Source of the DNA: JBEKYD01 sp049509915
GTDB taxonomy: Bacteria; Acidobacteriota; Terriglobia; Bryobacterales; Bryobacteraceae
NCBI GenBank assembly: GCA_049509915.1
Contig: JBEKZL010000187.1
Span: 1-22,732, forward strand
DNA length: 22,732 nucleotides
Reading direction: 5' to 3'
Positions 8,054 through 15,015 of this stretch are shown in pieces. Positions within the stretch are counted from its first letter, which is position 1, and each line of letters begins with the position of its first letter. Under the pieces are notes generated by a model. The model saw only the letters and a program-made list of their open reading frames with translations. It ran no database searches and was not told the DNA's origin. Both the position numbers and the translations under genes were made by a program.

Positions 8054-8875
8054 CTACAGCGTCCCGTACCAGTTCAGCAACTGCTTGCCGAAGATCGCCA
8101 TGGCGATCGCGCTCCCTCCCAGAAACCCGCCGAACGGCAGCTCATAGGTAGCCATGTCCTTGCCCGTCAGCTTGATGTAGAGGTACCCCAGCAGGGAGCC
8201 CAGCAGCGACGCCACCACCAGGGCTAACAACGCGCCTTCCAGCCCGAGAAAAGCCCCAATCATGGCCGTCAGCTTCACGTCTCCGAAGCCTAGTCCCTCG
8301 CGTTTGCGCAGCTTGAAATAGATCCAGCCCCCGAACCAAAGCAGTAGCGACGGGACCGCCGCGCCGAACGCCGCGCTGAAGATCCATATAAAACGCTCCG
8401 ACGATCCGACCCCCACCAGCCACAGCACCGCCATCGCCGTAGGGTCGCGCAACGGTACGAAGGCCGCGAAAATCAGCCCCGCCAGCGTGCCACCCAGGGT
8501 GAATTCGTCCGGCAGGATGCGTTCCTCGAAATCCGTGAATACCAGCGCCACCAGCATGGCGCAGAACACGCACATTTTGATCGCCAGCGCGGTCGGCCCG
8601 ACATACCACACGAAATAGCCGAACAATAGCCCGGTAATCAGTTCCACCGCCGGGTACCGGGGGGAAATGCGCGCCCCGCAGGCGCGGCACTTGCCGCCCA
8701 GCCGCAGGTAACTAGCCACCGGAACGTTGTCGTACCAGGCGATGGTTTTCTGGCAGGAAGGGCAGTGCGAGCGGGGCCGAACCACCGACAGGTCGCGCGG
8801 CCACCGGTAAATACAAACGTTCAGGAAGCTGCCGATCAGCAGGCCGAACAGGAGGGCAATACTGGCTTCGATCAC
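8054..8875 (-). CDS. pilD: Prepilin peptidase (type IV leader peptidase, A24)
   Basis: Bifunctional membrane aspartic protease and N-methyltransferase that cleaves leader peptides of type IV prepilins or type II secretion pseudopilins and methylates the new N-terminus. The 273 residues show the N-terminal GSFLNVCIYRWP block, a cytoplasmic zinc-binding loop with CPSC (C38, C41) and CRAC (C63, C66), the first catalytic Asp region TDFEERILPDE (D115), and the GFGD motif with the second catalytic Asp (D199), all between about eight membrane segments. Length and domain order match full-length PilD/GspO. The start is GTG at 8875; it overlaps the TGA of the upstream glycosyltransferase as GTGA, implying translational coupling. 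No pilin or pilus assembly genes are in the window, so this is probably the processing enzyme for loci elsewhere. Confidence 0.93.
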   Translation of the reverse strand: MIEASIALLFGLLIGSFLNVCIYRWPRDLSVVRPRSHCPSCQKTIAWYDNVPVASYLRLGGKCRACGARISPRYPAVELITGLLFGYFVWYVGPTALAIKMCVFCAMLVALVFTDFEERILPDEFTLGGTLAGLIFAAFVPLRDPTAMAVLWLVGVGSSERFIWIFSAAFGAAVPSLLLWFGGWIYFKLRKREGLGFGDVKLTAMIGAFLGLEGALLALVVASLLGSLLGYLYIKLTGKDMATYELPFGGFLGGSAIAMAIFGKQLLNWYGTL

Positions 8876-9774
8876 GACAGTACCCTATGGTATACGTCAA
8901 GCGTCCGGCGCGCCATATTGTCGATGGTGAACATCTCGGCGACCCTTCGGCGCGCATGGCCGCCCATGCGGACGGCTGCGTCGCGGTCGTCCAGCAACCG
9001 GCGGATGGCGCGGGCAATGGAGCCCGGTTGGTTTTCCACTAACAGACCGCTCTCTTCATGGACGACGACTTCCTTCAAGCCTCCGACCTTGCTGGCGATC
9101 ACCGGTACCCCGGCCGACATAGCCAGCAGCGCCGCCGAGCCGAGCCCCTCGTTTTCGGTCACATACACGAATACGCTCGCGTGCCGCAAATCCCGCTCCA
9201 AATCGCCGGAAAATGCGATCTTAACTCCCGCCAGTCGACCCGCTTCCGCCGCCACGGCTGCGCCCTTGCGCGGATCGCTGGCGTTGTCGGGCGCCAGAAT
9301 CAAGGGCGGGGCAGCCGGCACGGTTGGCTCCAGCAACGGAACCCCGTCGTAAACCACCTCGATCCTCTCCGCCCCCACCCCGCCTTCGACAAGCACTGCC
9401 TTTACGAACTCCGAGACCGCGATGTAACGCCGCGCCCGGCCGTATTTCCAGTGCGACGCCGCCGAATCGCCAATCGCAAACGCCACCCGCCGCGACACCA
9501 CGAGCGGGACCCCGACTGTTAGCGCTCCGAGCGTGTGGGAGCGGGCGTCGTGCGCGTGTACCAGCTCGTGCTGCCGCCCGAGCCGCCCGAGCCGCGCCAG
9601 GCTCAACGGCTCCACTCGCACCCCGCGCCGCCGCGCCAATTCGTAGAGCGGGGCTCCGGCCGGCGCCAGCAGCGTCGATGCCACTCCCAACCCGGCGAGC
9701 GCTTCTGCCAGCCGCAGGGCTTGCCACTGGCCCCCGCGCATCTGGTGCCCCGCATCGACGTGCAGTACCTTCAT
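8872..9774 (-). CDS. Family 4-type glycosyltransferase
   Basis: A 300-residue GT-B fold glycosyltransferase, at the short end for GT4. The N-terminal acceptor domain starts with MKVLHVDAGHQMRGGQW, a Gly-rich loop as in GT4 enzymes, and includes HAHDARSHTLGAL. The C-terminal nucleotide-sugar domain contains ILAPDNASDPRKGA and the signature region TENEGLGSAALLAMSAGVPV, then GGLKEVV. In most GT4 enzymes this region has two glutamates eight residues apart (EX7E); here the first is present but the second position is Leu (ALLAM instead of a Leu-Glu-Ala-Met pattern). Donor and acceptor are not predictable; an envelope glycan role is inferred from the adjacent family 2 glycosyltransferase. A GAGG Shine-Dalgarno sequence lies 6 bases before the ATG. 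The stop overlaps the prepilin peptidase start. Confidence 0.88.
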   Translation of the reverse strand: MKVLHVDAGHQMRGGQWQALRLAEALAGLGVASTLLAPAGAPLYELARRRGVRVEPLSLARLGRLGRQHELVHAHDARSHTLGALTVGVPLVVSRRVAFAIGDSAASHWKYGRARRYIAVSEFVKAVLVEGGVGAERIEVVYDGVPLLEPTVPAAPPLILAPDNASDPRKGAAVAAEAGRLAGVKIAFSGDLERDLRHASVFVYVTENEGLGSAALLAMSAGVPVIASKVGGLKEVVVHEESGLLVENQPGSIARAIRRLLDDRDAAVRMGGHARRRVAEMFTIDNMARRTLDVYHRVLS

Positions 9775-9820
9775 CCGCGGCCTCGCAGTAATTGGCAGGG
9801 CGGAGCAGCGAAGCGTGCAA

Positions 9821-9908
9821 GAATCTTAGCCACAGATGAACACAGATAAACGCAGATAAGAATAAAGACAGGAGAGGATCTATCTGTGTTCATCTGTGGC
9901 TAAGAATC
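9821..9908. repeat. Inverted repeat of the CACAGATGAACACAGATAA type
   Basis: Two 28-base arms, 9821-9848 and 9881-9908, are reverse complements with a single mismatch, separated by 32 bases. The left arm continues as three tandem 10-base units: CACAGATGAA, CACAGATAAA and CGCAGATAAG (9831-9860). The element fills most of the 146-base gap between the two glycosyltransferase genes. Similar CACAGATGAACACAGATAA-like repeats are, from memory, dispersed in intergenic DNA of many unrelated bacteria. A transcript would fold into a very stable stem-loop. No transposase is nearby. Confidence 0.85.
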
Positions 9909-9920
9909 GAATTGACACCC

Positions 9921-10661
9921 TCATCCGCTCATGTTTCTCGCCTTCGCATATTTCAGAAGCGTGTAGAAGGCGGCCATGTAGGAAATCACCAGGCCCTCGA
10001 ATCCGTCCAGAAATCCGCGCTCCACCAAATAGGTTTTCAGAAACGTCCAGACCGGCGCGGCCATCACCCGCCACAGCGGCACCTTCACCCGCCGCGCCGC
10101 CAGCTCCTGGGCTGCCAGCGTGGTATACCGGTCCATGGTCTTGACGTGCTCGGCCAGCGATTCGCAGGTGAAGTGCAGGATGTTGGCTTCCAGGTGCCCA
10201 ACGCGGCCTTCGAACATCACGGTCTCGTGTACGAAGTCGCCGACCCAGCGGGCTTTGCGCCGGTCGTAGAGACGGATCTTGCGGTCCGGATGCCAGCCCG
10301 AATGCAGGATCCAGCGGCCCAGGTAACGGGCCAGCCGCGGCATGGTGTAGGCATCGAAACGCGGTCCGGTCTTCTTCAGGTTCCAGATTTCCGCTTCCAG
10401 CGCTTCGCTCAAGGCTTCGTCGGCATCGAGCGACAGGATCCAGTCGTTGACCGCCTGTTCCGCCGCCCAGTTTTTCTGCCCCGAATAGCCGCGCCACCCG
10501 GCTTCCACCACCCGCGCGCCCAGTTTCTCGGCCAGTTCCATGGTGCGGTCGGTCGAGCCGCTGTCCACGATCAGAATCTCGTCGCAGCAGCGCAGGCTTT
10601 CAATCGCCCGCGCGATGTTGCGCTCTTCGTCCCGGGTGATAATGGTCGCCGTGATCTTCAT
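9921..10661 (-). CDS. Family 2 glycosyltransferase, WaaE/KdtX-like
   Basis: A 246-residue GT-A inverting glycosyltransferase acting at the cytoplasmic face of the membrane. Visible motifs are TRDEERNI near the N-terminus, VDSGSTDRT (nucleotide binding), LDADEALS with the metal-binding DxD-type Asp pair, and the block HSGWHPDRKIRLYDRRKARW followed by VHETV, which is typical of the WaaE/KdtX group that adds hexoses to lipopolysaccharide core. The C-terminus has amphipathic or hydrophobic segments (FLKTYLVERGFLDGFEGLVI) suited to membrane association. The start at 10661 is set by similarity; the frame is open far upstream, but that part is antisense-free translation of the site-2 protease gene in another frame. 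Only five bases separate it from the stop of the site-2 protease, so the two are almost certainly cotranscribed. Acceptor unknown. Confidence 0.9.
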   Translation of the reverse strand: MKITATIITRDEERNIARAIESLRCCDEILIVDSGSTDRTMELAEKLGARVVEAGWRGYSGQKNWAAEQAVNDWILSLDADEALSEALEAEIWNLKKTGPRFDAYTMPRLARYLGRWILHSGWHPDRKIRLYDRRKARWVGDFVHETVMFEGRVGHLEANILHFTCESLAEHVKTMDRYTTLAAQELAARRVKVPLWRVMAAPVWTFLKTYLVERGFLDGFEGLVISYMAAFYTLLKYAKARNMSG

Positions 10662-10666
10662 GCCGC

Positions 10667-11689
10667 TTACAGGCCGCCGTCCGCGAACGGCACCAGGGTA
10701 AAGCACAGCACAAAAACAGCCAGAGCGATCCAGCCCAGGCGCCGGCGTCCGCGATCGAGCGGCGTCGAATCGTAAACCAGAGGATGCCGGCGTCCCAGCA
10801 ATAGCAGCACCGCTCCCCAAAACGCCCAACCCGGCCAGAAGAATCTCCCCATCGGCAGAGCCAGCCAGTTCAACGCCACGGCCACGCATCCCACCGACAG
10901 CAGCGCCAGGCTCAACCCGGTGGACGCGAGGCGGTGAAGACGCGGGAAAAAAGAGTACAGTATGTGGCCGCCGTCCAGCTGCCCGACCGGTAGCAGGTTC
11001 ATGGCCGTGGCGAACATGCCCATCCACGCTCCCCGCGCCACCGGATGGAGATATAAATCTGACGAGTGCCACGCCGGGAACATCGCGTGGCCCAGCAGCC
11101 ATTCTAAACCCGGCGTGCCGAACTGAATGCTGCCCTGGTGGCCGATGCCCGGAATCGCTTTGGACAACGAAATCCCCACCGCCAGCGCCGGCAGCAGAAA
11201 CACGAACCCCGCCAGCGGTCCGGCGATTCCGATATCGAACAGCACGCGCTTGGAATAAATCGGAGAACGCACCCGGATGAAAGCGCCAAACGTACCCAGC
11301 ACCGGCGACGGCATGAAATACGGCAGGCTGGCGTCGACCCCGTGATAGACCGCGGCCAGGTAGTGACCAAACTCGTGGGCCAGTAAAATCGTCAGCAAGG
11401 TAAAGGAAAACGGCAAGCCGCGCACCAGCTCGGCCGGGTGCTGCCAAAACCACGGATACAGCTCGAAGCTACGTTCCAACCCGAAGGGCACGTTGCGGTC
11501 GAAGTCGAACTGCATCGCCGCGCCCACCAGCGACGTCGACAGCACCGTCAAAGTGAACAGCAGCCCGTAAAGCCAGTAGCGTTCGCGGGGCGGGCCGCTG
11601 CCGACCGCCGACGCCATCGGCAACGCATCGGCGTCGCCGGTGGATGCGGCAAACGGGAAGGGCGCCCGAGGGAAATCCTGAGTGGACAC
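10667..11689 (-). CDS. Site-2 protease family (M50) membrane peptidase
   Basis: Intramembrane zinc protease of about 340 residues. The HEFGH motif (105-109) lies in a hydrophobic helix, and the second zinc-site motif NLLPVGQLDGGH is at 231-242. Between them are YFMPSPVLGTFGAFIRVRSP and IAGPLAGF, characteristic of the S2P/EGY-like group that lacks PDZ domains and differs from RseP. The N-terminal 35 residues are polar and presumably cytoplasmic. The open frame begins at a GTG at 11689, 22 bases after the HU stop; an in-frame ATG at 11617 is a possible alternative and neither has a clear Shine-Dalgarno sequence. Substrates of this subgroup in bacteria are mostly unknown; membrane-tethered regulators or leftover signal peptides are typical for M50 enzymes. 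It lies between the HU gene and glycosyltransferases. Confidence 0.88.
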   Translation of the reverse strand: MSTQDFPRAPFPFAASTGDADALPMASAVGSGPPRERYWLYGLLFTLTVLSTSLVGAAMQFDFDRNVPFGLERSFELYPWFWQHPAELVRGLPFSFTLLTILLAHEFGHYLAAVYHGVDASLPYFMPSPVLGTFGAFIRVRSPIYSKRVLFDIGIAGPLAGFVFLLPALAVGISLSKAIPGIGHQGSIQFGTPGLEWLLGHAMFPAWHSSDLYLHPVARGAWMGMFATAMNLLPVGQLDGGHILYSFFPRLHRLASTGLSLALLSVGCVAVALNWLALPMGRFFWPGWAFWGAVLLLLGRRHPLVYDSTPLDRGRRRLGWIALAVFVLCFTLVPFADGGL

Positions 11690-11711
11690 GGATAGTTGAC
11701 GCGGCGCCGGC

Positions 11712-11981
11712 TTACTGCAGCGTCTGCAGTTCCTTGCCGGGCTTGAAACGCACCGCCTTACCGGGAGGAATCGATACCTCCGCGCCGGTGCGCGGGTTGC
11801 GGCCGATCCCGGTCTTGCGCGGCTTCACGTTGAATACCCCAAATCCCCGCAGTTCAATCCGGTCTCCCTGTTCGAGCGCCTTTTTCATCGACTCGAACAC
11901 GGTTTCGACCGCCATCTCTGCTTTGGTCTTCGTAATACCGGTGCGGTTGACTACTTCGTTAATAATGTCCAGCTTGATCAA
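11712..11981 (-). CDS. HU/IHF family DNA-binding protein
   Basis: Small histone-like nucleoid protein of 89 residues that binds and bends DNA as a dimer. The sequence is full length for the family: N-terminal dimerisation helices (IKLDIINEVVNRTGITKTKA), the DNA-clamp core RIELRGFGVFNVKPR and the arm GRNPRTGAEVSIPPGKAVRFKPGK with its intercalating Pro region. The start is TTG at 11981: a perfect AGGAGG lies six bases upstream and the resulting protein begins MIKLD as family members do. An in-frame ATG at 12029 would add 16 atypical residues and skip this ribosome site. It could be an IHF-alpha-like or HU-like protein; sequence alone does not separate them. It heads the run leading to the site-2 protease and glycosyltransferases. 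Confidence 0.93.
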   Translation of the reverse strand: MIKLDIINEVVNRTGITKTKAEMAVETVFESMKKALEQGDRIELRGFGVFNVKPRKTGIGRNPRTGAEVSIPPGKAVRFKPGKELQTLQ

Positions 11982-11987
11982 AACACT

Positions 11988-11993
11988 CCTCCT
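11988..11993 (-). promoter_or_regulatory. Ribosome binding site deciding the HU TTG start
   Basis: Read on the minus strand this is AGGAGG, six bases before the TTG at 11981. It is the strongest Shine-Dalgarno match noted in the window and fixes the start of the HU gene at a non-ATG codon. Confidence 0.8.
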
Positions 11994-11998
11994 CACGG

Positions 11999-12027
11999 GC
12001 GAGGACTTGCCAAGTCTTTCCCCTCGC
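11999..12027 (-). promoter_or_regulatory. Hairpin in the HU leader
   Basis: GCGAGG (11999-12004) pairs with CCTCGC (12022-12027), and inside it ACTTG (12005-12009) pairs with CAAGT (12011-12015). The 13-base palindrome GACTTGCCAAGTC sits at the centre (12004-12016). The structure ends a few bases upstream of the HU ribosome binding site and also lies in the divergent region before the flavin reductase. It may be a protein-binding palindrome or an RNA leader hairpin. Confidence 0.4.
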
Positions 12028-12062
12028 ATCGGTCAACCACATGATAAGATTGAATTTACTCC

Positions 12063-12569
12063 ATGTCAAGCGATCGTGCCCAGACTTCGGCAGCCAGCGT
12101 TTCGAGCGAGTTGTTCCGGCAGGCCTGCGGGCGCTTTCCCACCGGCGTTGCCATCGCCGCTATCGCCGGCTCCGACGGCGCGCCGCACGGCCTCACGGTT
12201 AGCTCTTTTACCTCGCTTTCGCTCGATCCGCCCCTGGTGCTGATCTGTCTCGGCCATGCCGTCACCCTCATCGACCATTTCCGCACCGCCGAACATTTCG
12301 GCCTCAGCGTTCTGCGGGAAGATCAGCGGCCGATTTCCGAGCGCTTCGCACGCCGCGGCCAAAACCGCTTTACCGGCGTCCCCTGGCACAGCGGTGAATT
12401 CCATGTACCCCTGATCAATGGCTCTCTGGCCGCCATCGAGTGCGCCGTCGACCGCCGCATCGCCGCCGGCGATCACGACATCCTGATCGGCCGCGTGCTC
12501 CGCGCCCATGTCTCCGAAGGCCGCCCCCTGGTCCATTGGGCGGGGAAGTATGGGCGGCTGGAGGAGTGA
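12063..12569 (+). CDS. Flavin reductase domain protein (HpaC/DIM6-NTAB family)
   Basis: A 168-residue cytoplasmic protein of the flavin reductase-like family, which binds FMN and typically reduces free flavin with NAD(P)H for a two-component monooxygenase. Characteristic blocks are FRQACGRFPTGVAIAAI at the N-terminus, GLTVSSFTSLSLDPPLVLICL (the flavin-binding core), ISERFA, the middle AIECAVDRRIAAGDHDILIGRV, and the C-terminal PLVHWAGKYGRL. Length is standard. No monooxygenase component is adjacent, so the partner or an independent role is unknown. It is transcribed divergently from the HU gene across about 80 bases and ends four bases from the convergent toxin gene. No strong ribosome binding site is visible before the ATG. 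Confidence 0.9.
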   Translation: MSSDRAQTSAASVSSELFRQACGRFPTGVAIAAIAGSDGAPHGLTVSSFTSLSLDPPLVLICLGHAVTLIDHFRTAEHFGLSVLREDQRPISERFARRGQNRFTGVPWHSGEFHVPLINGSLAAIECAVDRRIAAGDHDILIGRVLRAHVSEGRPLVHWAGKYGRLEE

Positions 12570-12573
12570 GAGG

Positions 12574-12936
12574 CTAGCCCCAGGAGGAGAGAAATTCTAG
12601 CCGGTTCGCCATCTGTTCAGCTGTCCGAAGACCAATAAGCCGCGCGATCCGCCGCAGTTCCTCGCCGACCGTATAGCGCTGTTGAAGCGAAACAACGATT
12701 CCGGCATGGGTACGTCCCTTGCCCATCCAAAGTTGATGCAGGGTGCAGTAGTCGCCGGTATTGAATGTGAATACCGCTCGTCCGGAACCCGCCGCTAGCG
12801 CGAGATGTTCTTCATCTGGGCGGTTGACCATGTCTGCTTCAGCCGCGGTCAGAACGTCGACTCCGCGAGCTCTCAAGCCGAATACAAGAGACTTCCGCAT
12901 GGAATCCTCATCAAGATACAGACGGACGCGGCTCAT
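12574..12936 (-). CDS. DUF5615 PIN-like toxin
   Basis: A 120-residue protein of the DUF5615 PIN-like family, proposed ribonuclease toxins paired with DUF433 antitoxins. The N-terminus LYLDEDSMRKSLVFGLRARG carries the acidic DED cluster expected in the PIN-like active site; DVLTAAEADM and the block AVFTFNTGDYCTLHQLW match the next conserved strand and acidic position. The C-terminal half (GIVVSLQQ, ELRRIARLIG) is typical of the family. I start at the ATG at 12936, which overlaps the antitoxin stop as ATGA; an upstream in-frame ATG at 12954 would extend into the antitoxin. The family link is from memory of conserved blocks; activity is inferred. Confidence 0.85.
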   Translation of the reverse strand: MSRVRLYLDEDSMRKSLVFGLRARGVDVLTAAEADMVNRPDEEHLALAAGSGRAVFTFNTGDYCTLHQLWMGKGRTHAGIVVSLQQRYTVGEELRRIARLIGLRTAEQMANRLEFLSSWG

Positions 12937-13235
12937 GGACGAGCGGGCTTGCACGGTAGCTCCCGCTCCCAGCGGGCCGCCTCCGCTTCCTGCTCGGCTA
13001 TGTCGGCCTCGATCTCATCGCGGTTGACGTGATAATACGCCAGTGCTGCGTGGACTTGTGCCAACGTCAGATGGGGATAATCCAGTGCAATCTCCTCCGG
13101 CGTCATGCCCGTCCGGTAGCAGGTGGCGATCCGGCTTACCGTCAGCCCCGTCCCGGCAATCTTCGGCCGTCCCCCGCGCACTTTGGGGTCGCGGTCGATT
13201 AGGGTCCCTATCTCGATCACGGACGCCATGCCCAT
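12933..13235 (-). CDS. DUF433 antitoxin
   Basis: A 100-residue DUF433 protein, the usual upstream partner of DUF5615 toxins. The signature is clear: IDRDPKVRGGRPKIAGTGLT, then VSRIATCYRTGMTPEEIALDYPHLTLAQVHAALAYYHVN, a helix-turn-helix-like segment expected to bind the operon promoter, followed by an acidic/Arg-rich tail (DEIEADIAEQEAEAARWERE) that probably contacts the toxin. The chosen ATG at 13235 has GGAAGG ten bases upstream; an ATG two codons later is also possible. A TATACT sequence directly before the ATG resembles a -10 box. Its stop overlaps the toxin start. Autoregulation is expected by analogy with type II modules but is not shown. Confidence 0.87.
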   Translation of the reverse strand: MGMASVIEIGTLIDRDPKVRGGRPKIAGTGLTVSRIATCYRTGMTPEEIALDYPHLTLAQVHAALAYYHVNRDEIEADIAEQEAEAARWERELPCKPARP

Positions 13236-13279
13236 AGTATACTGGCCTTCCGCCGCCGCAAGCCAGAACCTCGTCCCGC

Positions 13280-14797
13280 TCAGCGCGCTCCTGCGGCGTG
13301 TACGGTCAGAATGATTCGCCGATAAGAAGTCAGCTGCGGCAGGCCATCGTCGGTCACCGCCAGAATGATGTGGGCCACGCCAGTACCGGAGCAGGGCAGA
13401 ACATTCGGCAGCCACGCCTGGCGACAAACGGCCGTCGGCGTCACTGCTGCTTTCGAGGTGTCGGCCCCCGCCAGCGTGACTGAAGAGAGATTGGTGCCCG
13501 TGCCGCCGGCCTCGGCATAGTGAAACCACCTGTAATGCAGTCTGTGCCCGTCGGGGTCGCGGCTTCCGCTCGCGTCGAGCACCACCGCTTTGCCAACCTC
13601 GGCATCGATCGTAATGGGAGCCGTTCCCGCGCTCCCGTTCACTTCCACCAGAGGATTATGGTTGGCATGGGCGACGTCCGCAATCGTCCAGTCCATCCGC
13701 GCGGCAAAGTCGTTCTGGAAAGCGTCCCGCCACCGCCAGATCGTAGCCTGGTCCGAGGTGTAAGTCCCGCCGTCCGCTCCTATCACCGTGTCCTGCGAGG
13801 TGACGCGCGAGGACACGTCGCCGCCCTGCGTCCAGATTGCATGGGTTTCGCCATAAGGCTGGCGATAGACGTAACGCCCGCCCCAGCCGCCCCAGTCCGG
13901 CCTGCGATAGGCATTCAGGCCATTGTCGATCAGTCCCAGAAACGAAGGCGTATCGCCTTCCATGATGTAGGCGAATCGCGGATACAATTTTCCCAGCGGG
14001 CCCTTGCTCCGGATATTGGAGTCCAGCCACCCATTGGTCACCTTTGAAGAGTCCGCGCCCGCGCCATTGCGGTAGAAAACGTCGCCGCTGATCCCGGTCC
14101 AGGTGGCGTAATAGTATCCGCCGCCGTCGGGCGCCGACGGCTGCACGATGTAGAACAGATCGGGAAACTCGCGGCGGATCCACGGCCCCGCATCGTCCTG
14201 GTCGGAAATCGAGTAGACCCGGAGTTTCGCCACAAATTTCGCCACTTCCACGGGCGAGCGGGTAGCTCGCACCTCGATCAGAGCCTCGGCCAGAGTATTC
14301 ACCCCGCCCCACACCGATATCCAAAGCGGCCGCGCATCGTCGCGATCCACGCTATCGACGATCGCCTTGGCGCCGCCCGACATCTTGCCCACACCCGTAG
14401 CGGCCATGCCGTACCCCGGCTGCCCCGCGAAAACCCGTCCCGCCAGTTCCTCGGCCGCAGGCCAGCCCTTTGCATGCAAAAGCAGGTTGGGCCGTGCCGC
14501 GCCGTAGGCCTGAATCAGCGTCAGCATCGTCTGCGGGTGCACCGCGCTCTTCTGCCACGTCGACGTCGTGGCGATCAACGCTTCCATGTCCAGTTCATTC
14601 GAGTACAACAGCAGCCGAACCAGCGACATCTGATCGTCCGGTTCGTTGCCGATGTCGCTGATGACGATCAAACGCGGATGCCCTGCAAAGTCGTCGACAA
14701 GATTGGGCGGACGCGCCGCCGCTCCCACCGAATCGCCGGGAATCAGCGTGAGTGCCGCCAGCGGAACTACCAGCCAGCCAGCCACGGCACGGCGCAT
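13280..14797 (-). CDS. Sde182/DUF1593-type nucleoside hydrolase-like protein
   Basis: Exported protein of 505 residues. The signal peptide is MRRAVAGWLVVPLAALTL followed by an Ala-rich cleavage region. The main domain is nucleoside-hydrolase-like: RLIVISDIGNEPDDQMSLVR near residue 45 holds the acidic cluster (DIGNEPDD) that binds calcium in nucleoside hydrolases, followed by LIATTSTW and PLWISVWGGVNTLAEAL. The C-terminal part from about residue 400 has an Ig/PKD-like pattern (VVLDASGSRDPDGHRLHYRWF), matching the C-terminal domain of the cellulose-binding Sde182 family. Function in this family is poorly defined; a secreted glycan or glycoside hydrolase is likely. The frame is open to an ATG at 14872, but the start at 14797 gives the better export signal. 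It ends about 45 bases before the antitoxin start on the same strand. Confidence 0.85.
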   Translation of the reverse strand: MRRAVAGWLVVPLAALTLIPGDSVGAAARPPNLVDDFAGHPRLIVISDIGNEPDDQMSLVRLLLYSNELDMEALIATTSTWQKSAVHPQTMLTLIQAYGAARPNLLLHAKGWPAAEELAGRVFAGQPGYGMAATGVGKMSGGAKAIVDSVDRDDARPLWISVWGGVNTLAEALIEVRATRSPVEVAKFVAKLRVYSISDQDDAGPWIRREFPDLFYIVQPSAPDGGGYYYATWTGISGDVFYRNGAGADSSKVTNGWLDSNIRSKGPLGKLYPRFAYIMEGDTPSFLGLIDNGLNAYRRPDWGGWGGRYVYRQPYGETHAIWTQGGDVSSRVTSQDTVIGADGGTYTSDQATIWRWRDAFQNDFAARMDWTIADVAHANHNPLVEVNGSAGTAPITIDAEVGKAVVLDASGSRDPDGHRLHYRWFHYAEAGGTGTNLSSVTLAGADTSKAAVTPTAVCRQAWLPNVLPCSGTGVAHIILAVTDDGLPQLTSYRRIILTVHAAGAR

Positions 14798-14993
14798 CCG
14801 AGCCGTCGTTTCACCGCGCCTGATGGCCCGCAAAGCGCAACTTCCAAAAAAGGTCGTATTCACAAGTGCCATTGTACGGCGTAGCGCCCCCCAGCCTTCG
14901 TCCGCGCTGCCGCTCGAGCGGTGCGGCCCTTTGGAGGCTGTGAAAAATCAAATTCAGGGTGCGGATTAACGCCTATAACTCCATTGATTTCTT

Positions 14994-15015
14994 CATCTGC
15001 GTTCATTGGCGGCTA
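14994..15015. repeat. Degenerate copy of the dispersed CATCTG repeat
   Basis: These 22 bases match the first 22 bases of the right arm of the inverted repeat at 9881 in 17 positions, including a shared TTCAT core and GGCTA end. It is a single arm with no partner found nearby. Confidence 0.5.

Noticed and set aside
9921..11453. Long 510-codon version of the family 2 glycosyltransferase
   Set aside because: The N-terminal half translates the site-2 protease gene in another frame; the recognisable enzyme starts at 10661.
11982..12029. N-terminal extension of the HU protein to an ATG at 12029
   Set aside because: It adds residues absent from the family and ignores the perfect AGGAGG placed for the TTG at 11981.
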